Source of the DNA: Cyrtodaria siliqua
Lineage: Eukaryota > Mollusca > Bivalvia > Adapedonta > Hiatellidae
Length of the DNA stretch: 64,000 nt
Assembly: GCA_037043455.1 (NCBI GenBank)
Contig: JAWPHD010010380.1
Coordinates: forward strand, 1-64,000
Direction: 5' to 3'
The notes below the pieces were generated by a model. That model did no database searches. It had not been told where the DNA came from and saw nothing but the letters and a program-made list of their open reading frames with translations. The position numbers were made by a program, and so were the translations under genes. Shown piece after piece: positions 24,683 through 39,600 of the stretch. Position 1 is the first letter of the stretch. Every line of letters starts with the position of its first letter.

Positions 24683-27600
24683 GTAAGAATACATGTTTTT
24701 TTACAAACAAACTTTCTGTGGATTTTAACATACCGGTATCTAGTTCAAGCCAAATGAGTATTGCCAACAAAGTAAAAGGTTATTTATACATGTAAATAAA
24801 AAAGTCGAAATGAAAGGAAGCATTCCTGAAATGCAGTACCCCAAAACAAGGGGAAAAACCGAAGCAAAAGATGAAACACGACACACACAAATGTGTAGAC
24901 AAAGGAGGTATTACATTGGAACGGCCGGTGACAAAAATTGTTGATGGGCGTTTAAACCTGGTTGTAGGGTGAACTAATTTCACTCTTCCCAACTAAACGG
25001 GACAGTGTAAATAATGAAACTCCCAACCGGTTGTTTCCTCTAACAAACTCGGCAACATTGAAACAGTACAAGTAAAACACAATCATGTATATATGAATAT
25101 AAAAATACAAAAGCATACACAGCCATAAAGTAAGTACTAAATAAGTTTGCTTACGTCATAGCAACAGTAGAATAAACCGTTAAGGGCATGACAACAGAAG
25201 ATTTAAGACAAACATTAAACGTTGGCTTCCATTTCAGGATTTAGATAGATGCATCAAGGGAATGTCAATCTGTAAACTAAGTTCGTCTGAATATATCACT
25301 TCGGGGTAATAGTTATACAATATTAAGAATAGATCATCAATAGTGAGCTGAACAGCTCCCTGTGCGCAAGATAAGCAGGAAGTTTTACTGATACTAAGCA
25401 AAACTGGTGAAATTAAAATTATGTTGACACTAGCTGAAATCGTCGACTATATACGCTTATTTTTAATCTGAAAGTTAAACATTAATGAACATCAGGAGGA
25501 ACATGTGAGAGTAATGTAAGTGTTTGTTGATATGTATATGATTTTTTTTGCAGGTGTTTATTGTGACTACACCGCATCGGGGAGGTAAGAAGTTTTTCAT
25601 TTTAACCCATATATAAAACATACTAAGGTAACTTTGGGGTTTGGGGTCAAAGCAAATATGCAAGATCTGATTTCAAGACTGCATTTGTATCAAGGTTACT
25701 GTCATTGAAAGTACATGTACTTATATTTAAAAATGTATGTCAATTTCTCGAGCGTGTTTAATTGATATTAAGAGTACTCCAGGTTGAAGCAGAGTAAGCG
25801 TGCAAACCAATTTAATCCAAGGAGATGATATGTAGCCTCTGATAAGATATTGTCCTATATTTACGCCAAAGCGTTAGGTCTAGCTTATCTAATTTACGAA
25901 AATATATAGTAGTTTAAAGGATTATTCTTATATGCACAGGAGTTTGTCTTTTATCGAAGACTATCTTAGAGGGCATGTGCTACCTACATACGCAAACACA
26001 CACTCAACAACGGGTCACCATGCCATACAGACAGCGAAATTTAGAGAAGATTCCAGGTATTGCTATACATTATTTATAATATTATAAGAATCTTTCCGGT
26101 GAAGATGGGGAATTCAAACACGCGATATAACTGTTTTTATCCGATTAAAACGGTTATACCGATGGTTGGAATTTCTATATCAGAACCGGATACCCATGAT
26201 TGATTCTTGTTCGTGTTCTGCAAGTTGACGTTTTACCAAATGACGTCATGCCCCTGTCATTGTTGATATCAGCGCGCGACTTTTATTTCCCCCATGTGTA
26301 AGATCAGGTTTTCCATCACCCATGTAAAACACGATAACGTTATCCGAAATGCAAGGAAAAAAGGGTAATGCTGCATTTTCCGGAAAGACTACACGAAGTA
26401 ACCACAATTCATTTATGTCCGTATATGCAAAAGGTATAAACACTGTCTTGATCTCTTGCAGGGACATCATTAAGCGATGTGTGAATGCCGGTGAGGACGA
26501 TGTTGTGATATTTACCGGAAGTGGAACAACAGCGGGAATTCACCAACTGGCATGGGCTCTTCTGATTAATACACCGAGAGTCGCAGAGGAAACTGTAAAT
26601 AATAAAATCAACACTTCATTTTGCATACATACTTAATTTTGTTTTGGCTTTAAACTGAGTCTGGTTATAGACCTGTGCTATTCACAAGTGTACACAAACT
26701 AAAACATGAAGGGTGTCTTTTGTTTATGAAGCATGAAACAACTACTATTATTATGATTATTATAAATATTATTAAACAAGAAAGGTTGTTGTTGGATAAG
26801 TCAAATCTTCTACGAAGTCGTAAAAATTCGACTTTAGCAAACTAGCATGTCCTAAGATGTAAACATGTACTATGAGTACGTTTTGTTCCCACAGTTATGT
26901 TTTTTATGTTGTTGGAAGAGTGCATATCAATATAATGGCTATGAATAAAGCTCAGACTAACTTCGACATATTAACTTTTGTAAATTCTATTCTCAGGTTG
27001 TGTTTATTGGTCCGTACGAACATCATTCGAATATTCTTCTCTGGAGAGAATACGGAACAAAGGTATAAGCAATGTATTTGGTACAAGTATTTGGTACAAG
27101 TACAGCCATATGGTCATGGGGACACAATGTATTTGGTACTTGTTCAGCCATATGGCCATGGGGACACACTGTATTTGGTATAAGTATAGCTGTATTTTGT
27201 ATTGGTAATGTCAAATGGTCATGGATACACGATGTATTTGATATTAATAGTCATATGGCCATGTGGCCACAATGCAAATGGTGCTAGTACATACGTATGG
27301 TCATGGAGAAACAACCCTCTATCAATATAGGCAGCATATACAACGATAACCATGTACATTTGAATATAAAAAACAAAGGCATAGACAGCCAAAAGCAAGT
27401 ACCCGCTAATTTGGCATACATACTCCAGAGCAAGAAGAGAATAAACCGTAAAGGTCACTTGCAAACCGTGTCATGCCAGTAAAATGAAATGTTATCTAGT
27501 TAACACACCAAGCATCCTTAGTCATTTTCGTTTGTGGTATTGTTAGCTTTAGAGAAAACATTTGTTCTTTTGAGCGGCAGGTATAGCATGGCTAGTGAGA

Positions 27601-30600
27601 AGTTGAGCAACAATAATAGTATGCCTATAAAAATAGCATACGTGTGTTAAACTGAAATGCGTTGCACATGTTCTCTTACCAGCTGTGTTTATATTTGTTT
27701 GTGCTAATAATCCATTTCATAGTATATAGTGATATATGTATTAAGGTATTGATTAAATAAACACCGTTGAAGAAGGGGGTTTATTAATATGTAATATTAT
27801 TTTTGGTCGATATTTGCTTGTGCTAATAGTCCATTTCATAGTATATAGTGATATATGTATTAAGGTATTGATTAAATAAACACCGTTGAAGAAGAGATTT
27901 TATTAATATCTAATATTAGTTTAGGTCGATATTTGTTTGTGCTAATAATCCATTTAATAGTATGTAGTGATATATGTATTAAGGTATTGATTAAATAAAC
28001 ACCTTTGAAGAAGGGTTTTTATTAATATCTAACATTAGTTTAGGTCGATATTTGTTTGTGCTAATAGTCCATTGTATAGTAAATAGTAATATATGTATTA
28101 AGGTATTGCTTAAACAAACGGCGTTGAAGAAGGGTTGATATTAATATCTAATATTATTTTAGGTCGATATTTTTTGTGCTAATAGTCCATTTTATAGTAT
28201 AAAGAAATATAGGTATTAAGGTATTGCTTAAATAAACGCCATTGAAGAAGGGGTGATATTAATATATAATATTATTTTAGATCGTCAGAATACAGCATGA
28301 TTCTAACACTGGTATGATAGACCTTATACAATTACAGGAAGAACTAAAGGTGAGCAATTAAACACTGGTCTGATAGAGAGATTTACTGCATTGGTCTGAT
28401 AGACAGCTTTAAATTTAAATTTGAAGCAAACATACAAATATCACTTTCAATTTCCCTTTTTATTTTGACCTACCTATTGAACTCGTTTTGTGACATTTCA
28501 TTCGTGCATCTATGTCGTCAATCTGATATGATAGATAAAATAGTTAAAATGCAAAATGTGTGACCGTGTTAATTTGTTCATAAACTTAAACACGGCATTA
28601 GATGAATAACACTTTGTTCAAACGCTGTGAAAGTTAAAAACCGCCATGCACTGACAATTTTTGAAATATGGTCCTACTTATTGCTAGATTATTAAATGAT
28701 TGATTGGTAATTTATATAAAGAATTATTATGGTATGGTGATCATCGTAATTTGCAACCAGTTTCTTGCCTTCTGAAATAGTCCAAACGACTTTTTAACTC
28801 TATTTTGATAGGAGTTTAGCCATTACCGGTATTCGCGACAACTGTGTAGTTGTGGGGACTATTGTAACAGGGTATGAGACCAAGAGTTGTCGTTCCTAAG
28901 AGATATAGTACACGGTGATAGGAAGGAACGACAACCCTGGTAGATGGATTGAGAATAAGACACATCCTGAAGGCAGTACCTCCATTGAATATTATATATA
29001 AACTATGAATCGATCAATAATACTGTACATTGTTTTGTCATAGTCTAGGTCATGTTATTCAGCTGCATTCAGCTGTGTTTGAGTTTGTATTCAGTGCATA
29101 TGAGTGCAAATTTGGTATATGCAATCTTAACAGGTTCAAACATAAGGAGACATAATCCATAGATCATGTTTTAAAGCTTTATTTGGCAACGTACTGTCTG
29201 TTTCTCATTATTATTCATTACGAAATAAAGATTCATGCGAGCATACCACGAAAGTAATAACAACTGGTACGTACGAAAATGTTTAATAAATTGGAGGCTG
29301 CTTCTCTAAACCGTCTCGTTTTTGGAAGAAGGATACTCTAGACGTGAGAGTTATGGATCTTATAGTGGTATGTGCCTACCATAGAGCCATGATTCCTTCG
29401 TTCTTTAATTATCAGCAGGACCCCGTAACGAATCCCATACGCGCTTATCCGGCGAGGTTTCTGAAGGCATCACACAATGCCTGCATAAACAGACACCGTA
29501 TTTCAATAGAACAAACCTTAAATACCATAACTGCATACAAAACAACTCACCAAAAAGAGGAAAGACACGCTGAAATTGTGGGTGATCGAAGGCCACTGTT
29601 AATTTTCGTCATCTGCATTGTTGACGTTCGAAATAATCTCTTTTCGTGTGACGTCTCTTTCCGTATTTGGAAACTTAACCCCGCCCTACTCACACAGCTG
29701 ACACTTTCCTGTTAACGTTGTCGATTTGTGTCAGCTGTGGGAGAGTTTAAGTTTCCAAATACGGAACAACACCGCGCGTAATATTTTAGATGGTAATCAT
29801 TTAAGAAAAATGTGTCTACTGAAACACGGAGTCTTACACAAAAATCCCTAAATCGACAAGATATTCTTCTCTTCGATGAGTTGTATGCATGCACGCGTGT
29901 TTTTTAACGTTTGGTCTATTTAAAAAGGATGGTTGTTTATGCAGGCTTTGCTTGATGTCTTCAAAAAAATCCATGATACCTACCTATGCTATAAAGGATC
30001 GCATCGTACCTCTATGGTAGGTACACACCATAAGAGCTACGATTCTCGCAGCTAGGATACGTCTAGACAGCTGTGAAAATAGTTTGTTTTGCACAAAGTC
30101 AGCAGTTCAACACAGTCTCTAATATCGTATGTATTCATTTATTTGGTTACGGTTACATTTATGACAATGAACGAGATACTTTGGCATACTCTTTAACAGT
30201 TCTGGAAGGGAAAGCGGCGCAACCTGATGGTGTGCATGTCGGCTGCTAGCAACGTGACAGGCATCGTGACTGACGTAGACGCCGTGTCCAACATCGCGCA
30301 TGACCATGGTGCTCTAGTCATATTCGATTATGCTGCTGGAGGTAACATTTTGAGATATTCGAGAGAAAAAAGCGGTGATATTTGAAAAACGCCGGCACTT
30401 ATTGGTTGCGGGTATAACTCATGTGTGGCCCTAAGCGAATAAAAAAGACTAAGATTATCAATTAAGTCTTCGAACTATAGCCACATGGTGCAGTTTACAC
30501 TATACTAGTCATTTATTAACGTTTTTCGACAATTCCGTGTTATTATTAGCTTGTTTTCTCTTCTTGTTATTCTCGTTTATTGTCCCTATGATATATATTA

Positions 30601-33600
30601 AAATAATTCATTTTAATAGTTTGTAAATCACATCACTAAAGAAGTCAGGTTGTGATAATCTTTGTCGCAGAAGAGTTATTATATTGTTTTTATATTTTAA
30701 AACTATATCAGGGTTACGACAATAACATTTTGCAACTTTTTTACTAAGTTTACGGTAACGGTAGCCCTGCTGGAGTAGCTTTTTAGTTATTTAATATTAC
30801 GAATATTTAAGTCCTCAACACGACTAAAAGCTCTAGCAAAACGAATAAGTTCAGAACCAAACACCCGATAACAAGCGCGGTTCCACTGCAGTAATGTTGG
30901 CAAACAATAAATAGAAATAAAACAATTCTTCAAATTCACAAATTTATTACTACTGTAACAACGCCAAAGGTAACAATTCCAATAAAGGTCAACGCTAAAG
31001 GTAACAATTCCAGCGCTAAAGGTAACAACATCCGCTAAAGATAATAATCGCCTCTTCCTCTAAAGGTAACAACGCTAACGCTAAAGGTAACAACTGTTCA
31101 TGTTGACGCTAAAGGTAACAACGTTTTTCAACATCTACAGTTTCAATGAAAATTTAGTAAACAGTTTATTGTTGGTTACTGAGGCATTTGATTTGCTTCC
31201 AACCGATACGACCCGTCTTGGCGTTGTGAGTCCCACTGTGAACTCGACTTGTCAAGTAAGAAAGTGTAAAATTTTATGGATAGCGGAAGATATACTGGTA
31301 CTGATTCTTCCCAGGGAAAATGGGGTGGTCTGCCTCAATCACAAAAACAGTCGACCGATATATATAGCCTTTCGAGTGCTAAAAATGACATAAAACACCA
31401 TTCAAACAAAACAAAATTCCTCTTACATCAAGACAGAATTACTGTTGTGTAGTATCCCCGACCGGGTCACACCAAATACTTAACTAGTAGCTCCATTGCT
31501 TGACGTTTAGGATATAAGGGTTATGCCACGACTGGTCAGCCCGATGTCAGTATAATGAGACTGGATGAGTCATGGCATGTGTCTACGGCGTGATCCACTC
31601 CCACATATATGTACTGTTTATGCACACTGGATGTACTTAGTGACGAAGGCTCAAATACGCTATAGGGTGCATGCTCTCCCGGAAATAAAGAAACAAACAT
31701 GATGCAAATTATGGGTTTTGACGTTCATTTAAAATACGTTCATTTAAAGACATATAGATGCATTTTCCAGAAGATGTATTTTAACAAGTAAACAACAAGA
31801 ACAACAACAAAAACAAAATTGTCTCCCGCTCAATTCGTTTTTTATTATTTTTTTTATGAAAAATGTAATTATTTTAACTAGAGCTTCATAATATACACGC
31901 TACAATAAGTAAAATGTATGCAATGTGGTTATGAACATAGTCAAAATAACTTTCTATTTTAATAGCATTTTAAGTTTGATGTTTCGTTAGATAAAACTTG
32001 CAAATTAATGCATCAATTGTGAAATTTTGTTCGACTAGACAGATGTGCTATTAGTTATGTAGATATTGTAAGCCTGTGAAGTTAACTGAAATGGGTGTTA
32101 CATGGTAATGCTTTGCTCATCTATGTAAAACGTAAAACGTTTTATGATGTCTAAGCGAATTATTCAATAATTGAAATGGGTGTTAAATGTTAATGCTTTG
32201 CTCACCGATATAAAACGTAAAAAGTTTTATGATGTCTAAGCGAATTACTCAATAATTTGAAATATAAACCAGCCATGCATGTGACCTGTTTAAAATGTTC
32301 AAGATGATATATGTTACATTTCAAATATTAAGGAAAGCTAGTGATATAGTATTTGTATAATCACGTAAAATTCGGGGCTTTGCGACAACAGCAGATACAA
32401 CGAAATAGGAAAAGTACAATAAGAAGCACATACCTGAATATGTACTCGTAAATTGCAGCATGGTCGCTGAAATTTCATTTTATGAATACAAAGCATTAAC
32501 TCGTTTAATGGTGACGGAGCTATACCATGCTCTAACTTCCAATAAGTGGAAGCTAACTTCCAATAAATAGTAGTTAGAGAGTGTCAGTTATTCTGACAGA
32601 GTCACAAGGTACAACAGATCTGTCTCAGCTTATTGGTTATTTTAAAACGTAGATGGGCTACGCCCATCTTGGTGAGACCAGTCTCTGTATACTACTTTCA
32701 GAATCATGTCAATTTGTATTCTTTGATTATAGTCAAGGAGTAAAGTTTGTTCTATAATACAATGTAGATGCAATTTGTGTGACAGTCATAACAATTATAT
32801 TTACGATAAGAAGCGGGCAGACGGCCTTCTTTCTTGTTTTTATAAATATGTGACGTCGTAACGTCGCATTTCACACATAACGTTGCGTATAAAAAAAGTT
32901 CGTGTTTTACCTCTTTACAAAATAGCAGTTTACACCAACTTTTTAACAAACCAACAACAATGTTTGTATAACGTGCATAATTTTTATAAGCTGTCACAAA
33001 TAATAAGTTTATGACTCAGATCTGGGTGAATTTGTAATAAATAAAATGGTTTCAGTTAATAAACTTGCGTAGTGTTACAGGTTTAACTCAACCAATCAAA
33101 ATCGTTCCAGGTTGTATTACACTTGTGTCATACAATAGGATTATTATTAGAGTAACGTGTTCTGGAAGTTTGTATCACCTCGAGTAGGTAAATGCCAGAT
33201 CAAGGATCACACGAGAGGTGGAGCCAGATCAAGGATCACATCTGGCATTTACTACGAGATCACCACATAGCAAGGACAAATTGTAATCGACTTTGTCGTT
33301 AGTTAGTAATGCGTAGTGTTTGACGATTTAACGCATTTGGCAATACATTTTCGGTGACGACGTGCGCCGAAAAAAATTAATTGAATATTGAGGTGCTGAT
33401 TGCCATGTAAACAGTAGCCTTCTTGTCAAATTTCAACATGGATTCCAACTTTGTCCATGCATTACAAATTGCGCTGACACTTGACGTGTATATTTTACCT
33501 GTGTATCCCTTGATCGCCGGTCATTTTAATAATTCTTTCTTTGCGCAGAGCAATTCCTGTGTTGTCCATATTCTCACATTGTTTAGAAAATATACATGTC

Positions 33601-36600
33601 AAGATTCTCACATTGCTTAGAACATATACAGGTTAGTCACTTTCTATATGTTAGTGTCTATTAATTAGAACTTATTAGGTATAGACCATTTGACTTTATA
33701 CGTGTTGGGGTGGGATTACGAAGCGGAAATAACGTACTTCTATATTAGGTACGGACCATTTAAAACAAATGGGATGGGGTTCCAAATTGTTTTTCCTTTA
33801 CCTTTAAACCTGTATGATTGGTTAAATGGCGGAGGGACTATACTACAAACACACATACACGCATAAACTGAAATTGTGTATCTTGCTCTGGTTTGTATTA
33901 TGCTTTCATCAACAGCACCAAGTTTAGACTCACGTCTAACGGTTGAGGAGGACATTCTTTAACTAATATTTCGTTCGATTATGTTACGCTGATAACTTCT
34001 TATCTGTTCTGGTTTTATTAATAAAGAAGACATATCAATGACAATCAATATTCGAACTTTTCTGACGTAACTCCATTACAGTTTACATTGACCAGAGTGT
34101 ACGTACACAGTTAAAAATAAATTGAATCAGGGGCTACAGTAACTTGCACGAACATCAATTTTCATTGAAACTGTAGATTTTTAAAAAACGTTGGTACCTT
34201 TAGCGTAGACAGTTGTTACCTTTAGCCTCATGAAAAGTTGGGACCGTTGGCGTTCGCGTTGTTACCGTTAGCGGAAGAGGTGAGTGTTACCTTTAGCGGA
34301 GGTGGTTACCTCGTTGGAATTGTTACCTTTAGCGTTGTTACAACTACCTAGTTGTCTATGCTCATGTTTTCATGTATATTTTTCACTGCATTAACATCCT
34401 ACACTATGTATTTATGCTCAATATATGCTTTACATACTCCCTTTAGCTTTGAGTCATTTTTTGTTTTGTTATTTTCAGGACCATATTTGAAAATTGACAT
34501 GAATGCATCAAACTCAGCGTACGTATCTGTCCTTTAACAATTGTTGTGGGTCCTAAATAAACGTTATGGAGCATTTAATAATTGTTATTTATCACATAAT
34601 GTCCCTTGTTAGCAGTGTCGAACACCCATTTAATATTCTGTTGTATGACACACGTGTAATACAACCTGGAACGATTTTGATTGGTTGAGTTAAACCTGTA
34701 ACACTACGCAAGTTTATTAACTGAAACTATTTTATTTATTATAAATTCACCCAGATCTGAGTCATAAACTTATTATTTGTGACAGCTTATAAACATAATG
34801 CACGTTATACAAAACATTGTTGTTGGTTTGTTAAAAAGTTGTCGTAAACTGCTATTTTGTAAAGAGGTAAACTCGAACTCTTTTATACGCAACGTAATGT
34901 GTGGGACGCGGCGTTACGACGTCACATATGTTATGACGTTTTGGCGCTAAAGTGTGTCTGACGTCGTGGCGGTTCTATGTCCATCTGAATTATTTTTTAC
35001 TAATTTGATTGTAATGTTATGTGATAAAAAAGATCTTAAACTCGTTCCCATTCCATATAAGATTTATGAAACTCGTTATGAATTATTTTTAATTTTAACT
35101 CGCCAAAAGGCTCGTTAAAATTAAAATAATTCATAACTCTTTTCATAAATCTTATATGAAATGGGAACTCGTTTAAGATCCACTATATGTCCGTTAATAC
35201 TGACTATGGGTCCTTTAATAATGTGCATGTGTCCTTTATTATTGTGTATTGGTCCTTTTTATCTGGAACATAATTAAGAAACTTATAGTGGGTGTAGTTT
35301 TTATGTATATAGTTGCTGGTAAATAACATATATATATAGAGTTTCATTTGCCTTTGTATGCTCAATTGTTTACCTTCTAAATAATTATAATTGATTTTAA
35401 ACAAATTAATACAAACTGCATTTCGCATAAAATGCGTATGCTTTTGAAAAAAGAATAACTTCCATATTTTAATTTCAAAAGAGTGAGAGGTGGGGAGTGA
35501 CGGTCATCAAAGGCTAATCGTTATAGATCACCACATAGCATAATGCTACATAAGAAAATGGTAAGTTGTATTTCTGTTTATATATTCAGGTACAAAGACG
35601 CTGTTATACTCAGTCCGCACAAGTTTGTAGGGGGGCCAGGAACCCCAGGTTTGTGACAATTACACCACTTCCAGAAATAAAAATTCACTGTAATATGTAT
35701 TAATAATGATGGTTGATTGTTATACAAATGTAACGTAGATAAACCGCATGTTACATTATTGCTCTGTTTTGCTTTCTACATAACGCTTAACAAATTTACT
35801 TATATATCCAAACTGCTTGAGTTTGGATTGTTTGTAAAAAAACAACAAAAAGAAACTAAACAATGTAGGAAGCAATTCACTTTACGCGCTTGCTGATATC
35901 TGAATGTTATACACACTTGCTGATACCATACACATTTGTTGATATCTGAATGTTATACACACTTAATGATATCATACACATTTGCTGATATCTGAATGGT
36001 ACAGTATACACAATTGCTGATATCATAAACATTTGCTGATATCTGAATGGTACAGTATACACAATTGCTGATATCATACCCTCTTGCTTATATATGAATA
36101 GTATACATACGTGTTGATATCTGAGTGTTACAGTATAAACAATTGCTATATCATAAACACTTGCTGATATCTGAACGTTATACACTTGCTGATATCTGAA
36201 CTTTATACACTTGCTGATATTTGAATGTTATACACACTTGCTGATATATGAGTGTTATACACACTTGCTGATATATGAGTGTTACAGTATACGCAATTGC
36301 TGATATCTGAACGTTATACACACTTGCTGATATCTCAGTGTAATACACACTTGCTGATATCTGAATGTTATACACACTTGCTGATATGTTGCACGCTTGC
36401 TGATATCTGACTGTTATACACATTTGCTGATATCTGATTGTTATTCACACTTGCTGATGTTTAAATGTTATGCATACTTGCTAATACCTGAACTTTCAGG
36501 GCTAGTAATTGCCAAGAACTGGATATTCAAGAACTCTGTCCCTTGTCGTGTGGGAGGTGGTACTGTCACATTTGTAAGTATTGAGGGCCACACATGTTGA

Positions 36601-39600
36601 CAATCAAACCAAACACAATTTCTGAGATGTCTGAAAACATGATTTTTAGAAGTCAAAACAGGTGATTCATAAATTCATGAATGTGTATTGAAAAATATCC
36701 AGCATACGAGTAGATGCTGATACACTTCGAATTGAATTAAATTGGTTTTTAAGGCGCACCAAGACATGAAAGGTTATATAGCGCCTAACAGGAATGAACA
36801 TGCCAGACTCATCCTCCATTTACATCGAGATACAATATGGAGAATATACCTAGAACCACAGGTACCGGTTTAAAAAAAAAAAAAAAAAAAGTTATATTCT
36901 ATTAAATACTGTATTTAATAGAATATAACTTTTTTTTTTTTTTTAAACCGGTACCTGTGCCTAGAACCTTCTCACCTGCAGAACTGCAGAGTAGCTGCAA
37001 ATTCTATTGCAGACACTCCATTTACGCTGGAGCCACGTTTATTGTTTTTCTGCCACTGCTCTGGTGATTTGAGCGAGATGGCACCTGAAACAATGCAGGG
37101 GTCATGATGAAGACCTTTAATGAGCATGAACAAAAAATGATAAAATGAACATGAAATAGGACGTTTGAAATCGCCCCTCACGATTTTGAGAGATTGTTCG
37201 AGACATTCAAACAACATATTTTCAAGATAATTTAACATTAATTTCTTATTTTTAACTTACGAGTGCCGTTAAAAAGTGTGTCTGATGCATCAACAATTGA
37301 CGTTGTACGTGACGTCACGCAAACGTCGACGTTATGCGCGTGAAAAATAACGAGAGAATAAATCGGGCTAATCGCTAGTGGGCGCTTTGATTGGCCTAAT
37401 GTGCCCAGACCGATATCTGCAAGTAAGATATATGCATTCTGTGAATACTAGATTCCCTGCTCGATGTTTGTATCTACTTTTAGTATTAACATATACAGGT
37501 AACCCAGACGAATCATGCCTACGTTAATAACTTGGAGGAGCGAGAAGAAGGAGGCACACCGGCCATCGTTGAGTCAATCAGGGCAGGTATGGTCTTCCAG
37601 CTGAAACAGGTATGTAAAACACAATTATGTATGAACCATCTCTGGCTCACCATCTACCCGAAATGAACTACGAAATTCTTACTTGTTTTGCCGGAGGGGC
37701 AAACCATCTGAGCAAGTGTCTATTTGTTGTTGTGTTATTGTCTTAACATGCATGTATTTTGATGTTGTCTTAACATACATGTATTTTGATGTTGTCTTAA
37801 CATACATGTATTTTGATGTATCCGATGTTATGCTTTATGTTTAACGACCTTGTAGAGGATATGATAATAACTAAGCTATTTGTTTATCAATTACAAACAT
37901 TATTTCGCTATACAATACCGCATAGTCGGTAATAATGAGCGGATGTATTGATGAGGTGCCAGTGATACTTGGGTTAATATTGATATGCATGTATAGAATG
38001 ATGAGCTGCCGGTGAAAGTGGGATTACTGGTGTGGTACTGTTAAAATTATATACTTGTATATACACTAACAAATCTAATTAAAAATCAACTGTATGTTAA
38101 TGTTCAGCAATGTTCAGATTCTCTCTATCTGTACTGCACATGATAACATTTCTTCTTATTAGAAGGATTGAAACATTTCTAATGGTCTATTTTATGTGTA
38201 CAATACATATTTCCTCTTTCGTATTAAGGATGTCGGGACTGAAGTTATACATGCCAGAGAAGAAGATTTATGTCGGTAAGAGTGGATATTACAAATTTGA
38301 TAAAGAAAGGTGTATGAGTGACAGGCTGTAGGACGAATGGGGGAGGTTGATTATATTTACATTATTAAACATTCAGTGTTTAGTGATCAGGCGATTTAGT
38401 AAGTTACATAGATGCTAATTTCAAAACATAACTGCTATTGGAATGGTATATGCTTCTTTGAAGTTACGTTGTTGATAGTGTTTTGGAGTTATATATTTTT
38501 GAGCAAACATTATGGACTAAATATGATTTTTAATAACAATTGTTACATTTTTTAAAATAAACATTGTCAATTATATTCTAAATTCCACGTTTATTTACCA
38601 CCTGTTTTTTAAACTAAAACAATGCAAACTATGCAAACTCGATTTGAAGCACATTTACTCCACTGAAATCACAATTATTTATTTTTCTACAAAAGATCAA
38701 GGTCTGGTGTCTCGGTTGTCTAATGTGACAATATATTGAAATGTTTGCGTGTACCTTAACATCTCAAAAAGGTACTGCAATCTAAGGTTATTTTTCAAAT
38801 TAAACATGTTTGCCATTGTCTGGATTACATATATACACGCCACTGCATTATAAACTTGAATGCTACATTTCCCGTTCGACAATTATATTTATATTTACTT
38901 TTAATACGTATTCATATTTCACATTTTTTGCCATGATCTATGGTTGATCTAGATTTAACCCTTTCACCTGTACCTTTTCTGTTGTCTGTATGAAAAAAGT
39001 GATGTCTTTTTTGTCCAAACAGTCGTGCCTTTACAGTATGGGAGAGAAATCCTTGCATTTACGTCCTTGGCAATCATACAACTGAGCGAATACCTATATT
39101 CTCCTTCCTGACCATACATCCGGGCTCTGGAAGATTAGTCCATCATAATTTTATATCAACACTCCTCAGCGATCTGTTTGGTATCCAAGCCCGTGGAGGC
39201 TGTGCCTGCGCTGGACCTTATGCACAGGTTAGCAGTACTGAGCTATTAATAATATGTTGAACAAATATTCAGTATGTCATAATATCAACACATAGTCAGT
39301 ATGCCATGCACGCTATATATAAATATGAAAGTCTTTATTGAATTGAAAGTCTATCGAGGGTGACCCAAGTAGGTTAAACTAATCTTCTTTGGGGCCATCT
39401 GCAGTGTGCTATGCATGCTATAAAAATATATTCATACCCATTTACAGTTCGCCACTATGCTTTCCTATTTAATTGTGCGATGACCGGACAGGTTGTGAAC
39501 ACTATGATGATGTCTACCTAAAGCCCAAAAGGACGGTGGCGTTTGATGTGTGTCTACAATCTTGTCTTGCCGTGCCCTCAATGGTTTATTCTCTTGTTTC

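Noticed and set aside
29344..29715. 123-codon plus-strand frame
   Set aside because: Lies in an intron of the aminotransferase gene, spans an inverted repeat, and resembles no protein I know.
30954..31130. Repeat-spacer pattern of GCTAAAGGTAACAAC resembling a CRISPR array
   Set aside because: Spacers are only 5-17 bp and irregular, repeats are 14-15 bp, an inverted partner exists 3 kb away, and the host is a eukaryote.
35907..36423. Minus-strand frames of 81-92 codons with YQQVCI-type repeats
   Set aside because: Produced by the 27-33 bp minisatellite; unit lengths vary and break the frame.
37300..37325. CRE-like palindrome GTACGTGACGTCACGC as a promoter element
   Set aside because: Lies inside an intron with no transcript start evidence; a single 8-bp match is expected by chance.
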